Assembly: GCA_007130675.1 (NCBI GenBank)
Contig: SLSB01000156.1
Location: 1 to 6,886 of the forward strand
Reading direction: 5' to 3'
DNA from: Candidatus Hydrogenedentota bacterium
GTDB taxonomy: Bacteria > Hydrogenedentota > Hydrogenedentia > Hydrogenedentales > SLHB01
Length of the DNA: 6,886 bases
This document shows positions 5,455 to 6,886 of the stretch, in pieces. The first letter of the stretch is position 1. Every line of letters begins with the position of its first letter. Under the pieces are notes generated by a model that made no database searches, was not told the origin of the DNA, and saw nothing but the letters and a program-made list of their open reading frames with translations. Both the position numbers and the translations under genes were made by a program.

Positions 5455-6886
5455 ATGAAACGACCGATCCGGAGAATCCTGCTCGTCTTTCCGTCGATGA
5501 TCTACAAGCGTCTCCAGTCGCGAAAGACGGCGATCCCGCCCGTTGGCCTTGCCGGCATGGCGGCCGTCCTCGAAGACAACTACGAGGTGCGCATTCTCGA
5601 TTCGTCGTTGGAAGGATTCAGCAACGAGGTCGACCAACCCAACGGATTGAGCAGCTATGGCCTCTCAGATGAGGCGTATCTTAAAGCATTTAGCGACTAT
5701 CAGCCCGATGTCGTGGGCATCTCGTGTTTGTTTTCTTCACTTCACACGCAGGCGCTGCGCGCGGCACGGCTGGCCAAGCTGGCCGACCCCAATGTTATCA
5801 CCGTAATGGGCGGGCCGCACCCATCCGCGCTGCCCGAGACGATGCTTGCGGATGACGCCGTTGATTATGTAGTCATTGGCGAAGGCGAGCGGCCGTTCTC
5901 GGCGTTGTTGCGCTGCCTCGAAACCGGCACATCTCCCGATAACCTGCCTGCTCTTGCTTCTAAGCGCGACGGGCGTGTCCACGTCAACAGAGAGCTCGAA
6001 TTGCTCGCCGACCTCGACCAGCTTCCACTGCCAGCATGGCATCTTCTGGATCTCGAGCGGTATTTCAACATCGGCAGCGTTCAGGGTCTGCGGATGGATG
6101 GCAAGCAGAACAAAGCCTTGCGCATCATGCAGGTGACGACCTCACGGGGATGCCCCTACGCCTGCACCTATTGCGGCAAGTATGCGGTATGGGGCAGCCG
6201 CATACGCTTCCTCGGCGCCGACCGCGTGGTCGAAACCATTGGCGCGCTGTATGACCGGTACGGCACGGAACGCATCGCGTTTCAGGACGACAACCTCACG
6301 CAGAACAAGCCGCGGGCGCTCGAGTTGTTCGACAAGCTCACGCGGCAGAAATGGCCCATCACCTGGGAAGCGCATAACGGCCTGGCGCTTTCATGTCTCG
6401 ACGAAGAAGTGCTCGATGCCATGGCCGCCAGCGGCTGCGTAAGCTTCACCGTCGCCGTCGAATCCGGCTCCCCGGAAGTCCTCGAGCGCATCCGCAAACA
6501 CGTGGACCTCGAACGGGCCATCGAACTCGCTGAATACGCTCGCGGCATCGGCCTGGACATACGCGCGTTCTACATCATCGGTTTTCCCGGCGAAACGCGC
6601 GCACAGATCGAGGCCACCCGTGAACATCTGCGCCGCATGCGAGCTTCGGTGTCCGCTCTGGCTATCTACACGCCGCTGCCGGGTTCGCCGCTTTACGATG
6701 AACTCGCTGCTCAGGGCGTTCTCGATACCACTACACTCGATTTCGAATCACTGACCTTCGGGGCCTTTGATCAACAGCTGTCCGAGGTCTCGATACCGGA
6801 CCTGAACCGAATCCGAAAGATCGACTGGCTCATGAATGTCTTCGCCGACCCGCTGGGCAACCTGAAACCTGACTTGGCCGTCGACC
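5455..6886 (+). CDS. B12-binding-domain radical SAM protein, C-terminally cut by the window
   Basis: The 477 visible codons show the two-domain layout of cobalamin-binding radical SAM enzymes (BchE-like group). The N-terminal Rossmann-like B12 domain covers about residues 5-155, with IPPVGLAGMAAVLE (27-40), QPDVVGISCLF (83-93), VMGGPHPSALPE (117-128) and VVIGEGERPF (139-148). As in many BchE-like proteins, the DxHxxG motif that ligates cobalt from below is absent. The radical SAM core starts at about 222: TSRGCPYACTYC (229-240; C233, C237, C240 bind the [4Fe-4S] cluster), FQDDNLTQN (276-284), VAVESGSPEVLERI (333-346) and YIIGFPGET (373-381). PLPGSPLYDEL (407-417) follows in the region after the core. 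Such enzymes often methylate unactivated carbon or phosphorus atoms or do related radical chemistry in cofactor, lipid or natural-product pathways. The substrate cannot be inferred here. Start chosen from AAGGAG upstream and family N-terminus. The end is beyond the window. Confidence 0.93.
   Translation, partial: MKRPIRRILLVFPSMIYKRLQSRKTAIPPVGLAGMAAVLEDNYEVRILDSSLEGFSNEVDQPNGLSSYGLSDEAYLKAFSDYQPDVVGISCLFSSLHTQALRAARLAKLADPNVITVMGGPHPSALPETMLADDAVDYVVIGEGERPFSALLRCLETGTSPDNLPALASKRDGRVHVNRELELLADLDQLPLPAWHLLDLERYFNIGSVQGLRMDGKQNKALRIMQVTTSRGCPYACTYCGKYAVWGSRIRFLGADRVVETIGALYDRYGTERIAFQDDNLTQNKPRALELFDKLTRQKWPITWEAHNGLALSCLDEEVLDAMAASGCVSFTVAVESGSPEVLERIRKHVDLERAIELAEYARGIGLDIRAFYIIGFPGETRAQIEATREHLRRMRASVSALAIYTPLPGSPLYDELAAQGVLDTTTLDFESLTFGAFDQQLSEVSIPDLNRIRKIDWLMNVFADPLGNLKPDLAVD

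Noticed and set aside
5275..5637. Minus-strand frame of 120 codons crossing the divergent intergenic region
   Set aside because: It overlaps the start of the well-supported B12 radical SAM gene on the opposite strand and has no recognisable domain or ribosome binding site.

Overview
The window is GC-rich (about 60%) bacterial DNA that is almost fully coding. It holds five protein genes, two of them cut by the window edges. No tRNA, rRNA, CRISPR array, insertion sequence or transposase is visible. The taxon cannot be fixed from sequence alone. A twin-arginine-exported gamma-glutamyltransferase-like enzyme, an SSS-type symporter, a dienelactone-hydrolase-like protein and a B12-type radical SAM protein in GC-rich DNA would fit an environmental Planctomycetota-, Hydrogenedentota- or Verrucomicrobiota-like bacterium. 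This is a guess from gene style.

Left part (1-3261, minus strand, read right to left): a Tat-exported gamma-glutamyltransferase-family Ntn-hydrolase (3261-1519), an alpha/beta hydrolase (1394-429), then the N-terminal part of a sodium:solute symporter (353 to beyond the left edge). Gaps are 124 and 75 bp, with no convincing terminator in either, so co-transcription is plausible. The set suggests export-side hydrolysis of an amide or peptide, a second hydrolase step, and sodium-driven uptake of a product. This is inferred from neighbourhood only. Two oddities stand out. The alpha/beta hydrolase has Gly where the nucleophilic Ser is expected (GHGLGG). The GGT keeps its Thr nucleophile but lacks the classical residues that hold the glutamyl alpha-amino and alpha-carboxyl groups.

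Middle (5219-3360, minus strand): a YgiQ-family (UPF0313) radical SAM protein with the family N-terminus, a CxxxCxxC cluster, a second conserved Cys group and a very basic C-terminal tail. A GTG start has the better ribosome binding site. The 98 bp between it and ggt hold a plausible promoter for ggt.

Right part (5220-6886): a 235-bp divergent intergenic region with candidate promoters for both directions, a dyad between them and a perfect 8-bp hairpin in the rightward leader. It is followed by a B12-binding-domain radical SAM protein (5455 to beyond the right edge, at least 477 codons). The two radical SAM genes are arranged back to back, so shared regulation is possible but unproven.
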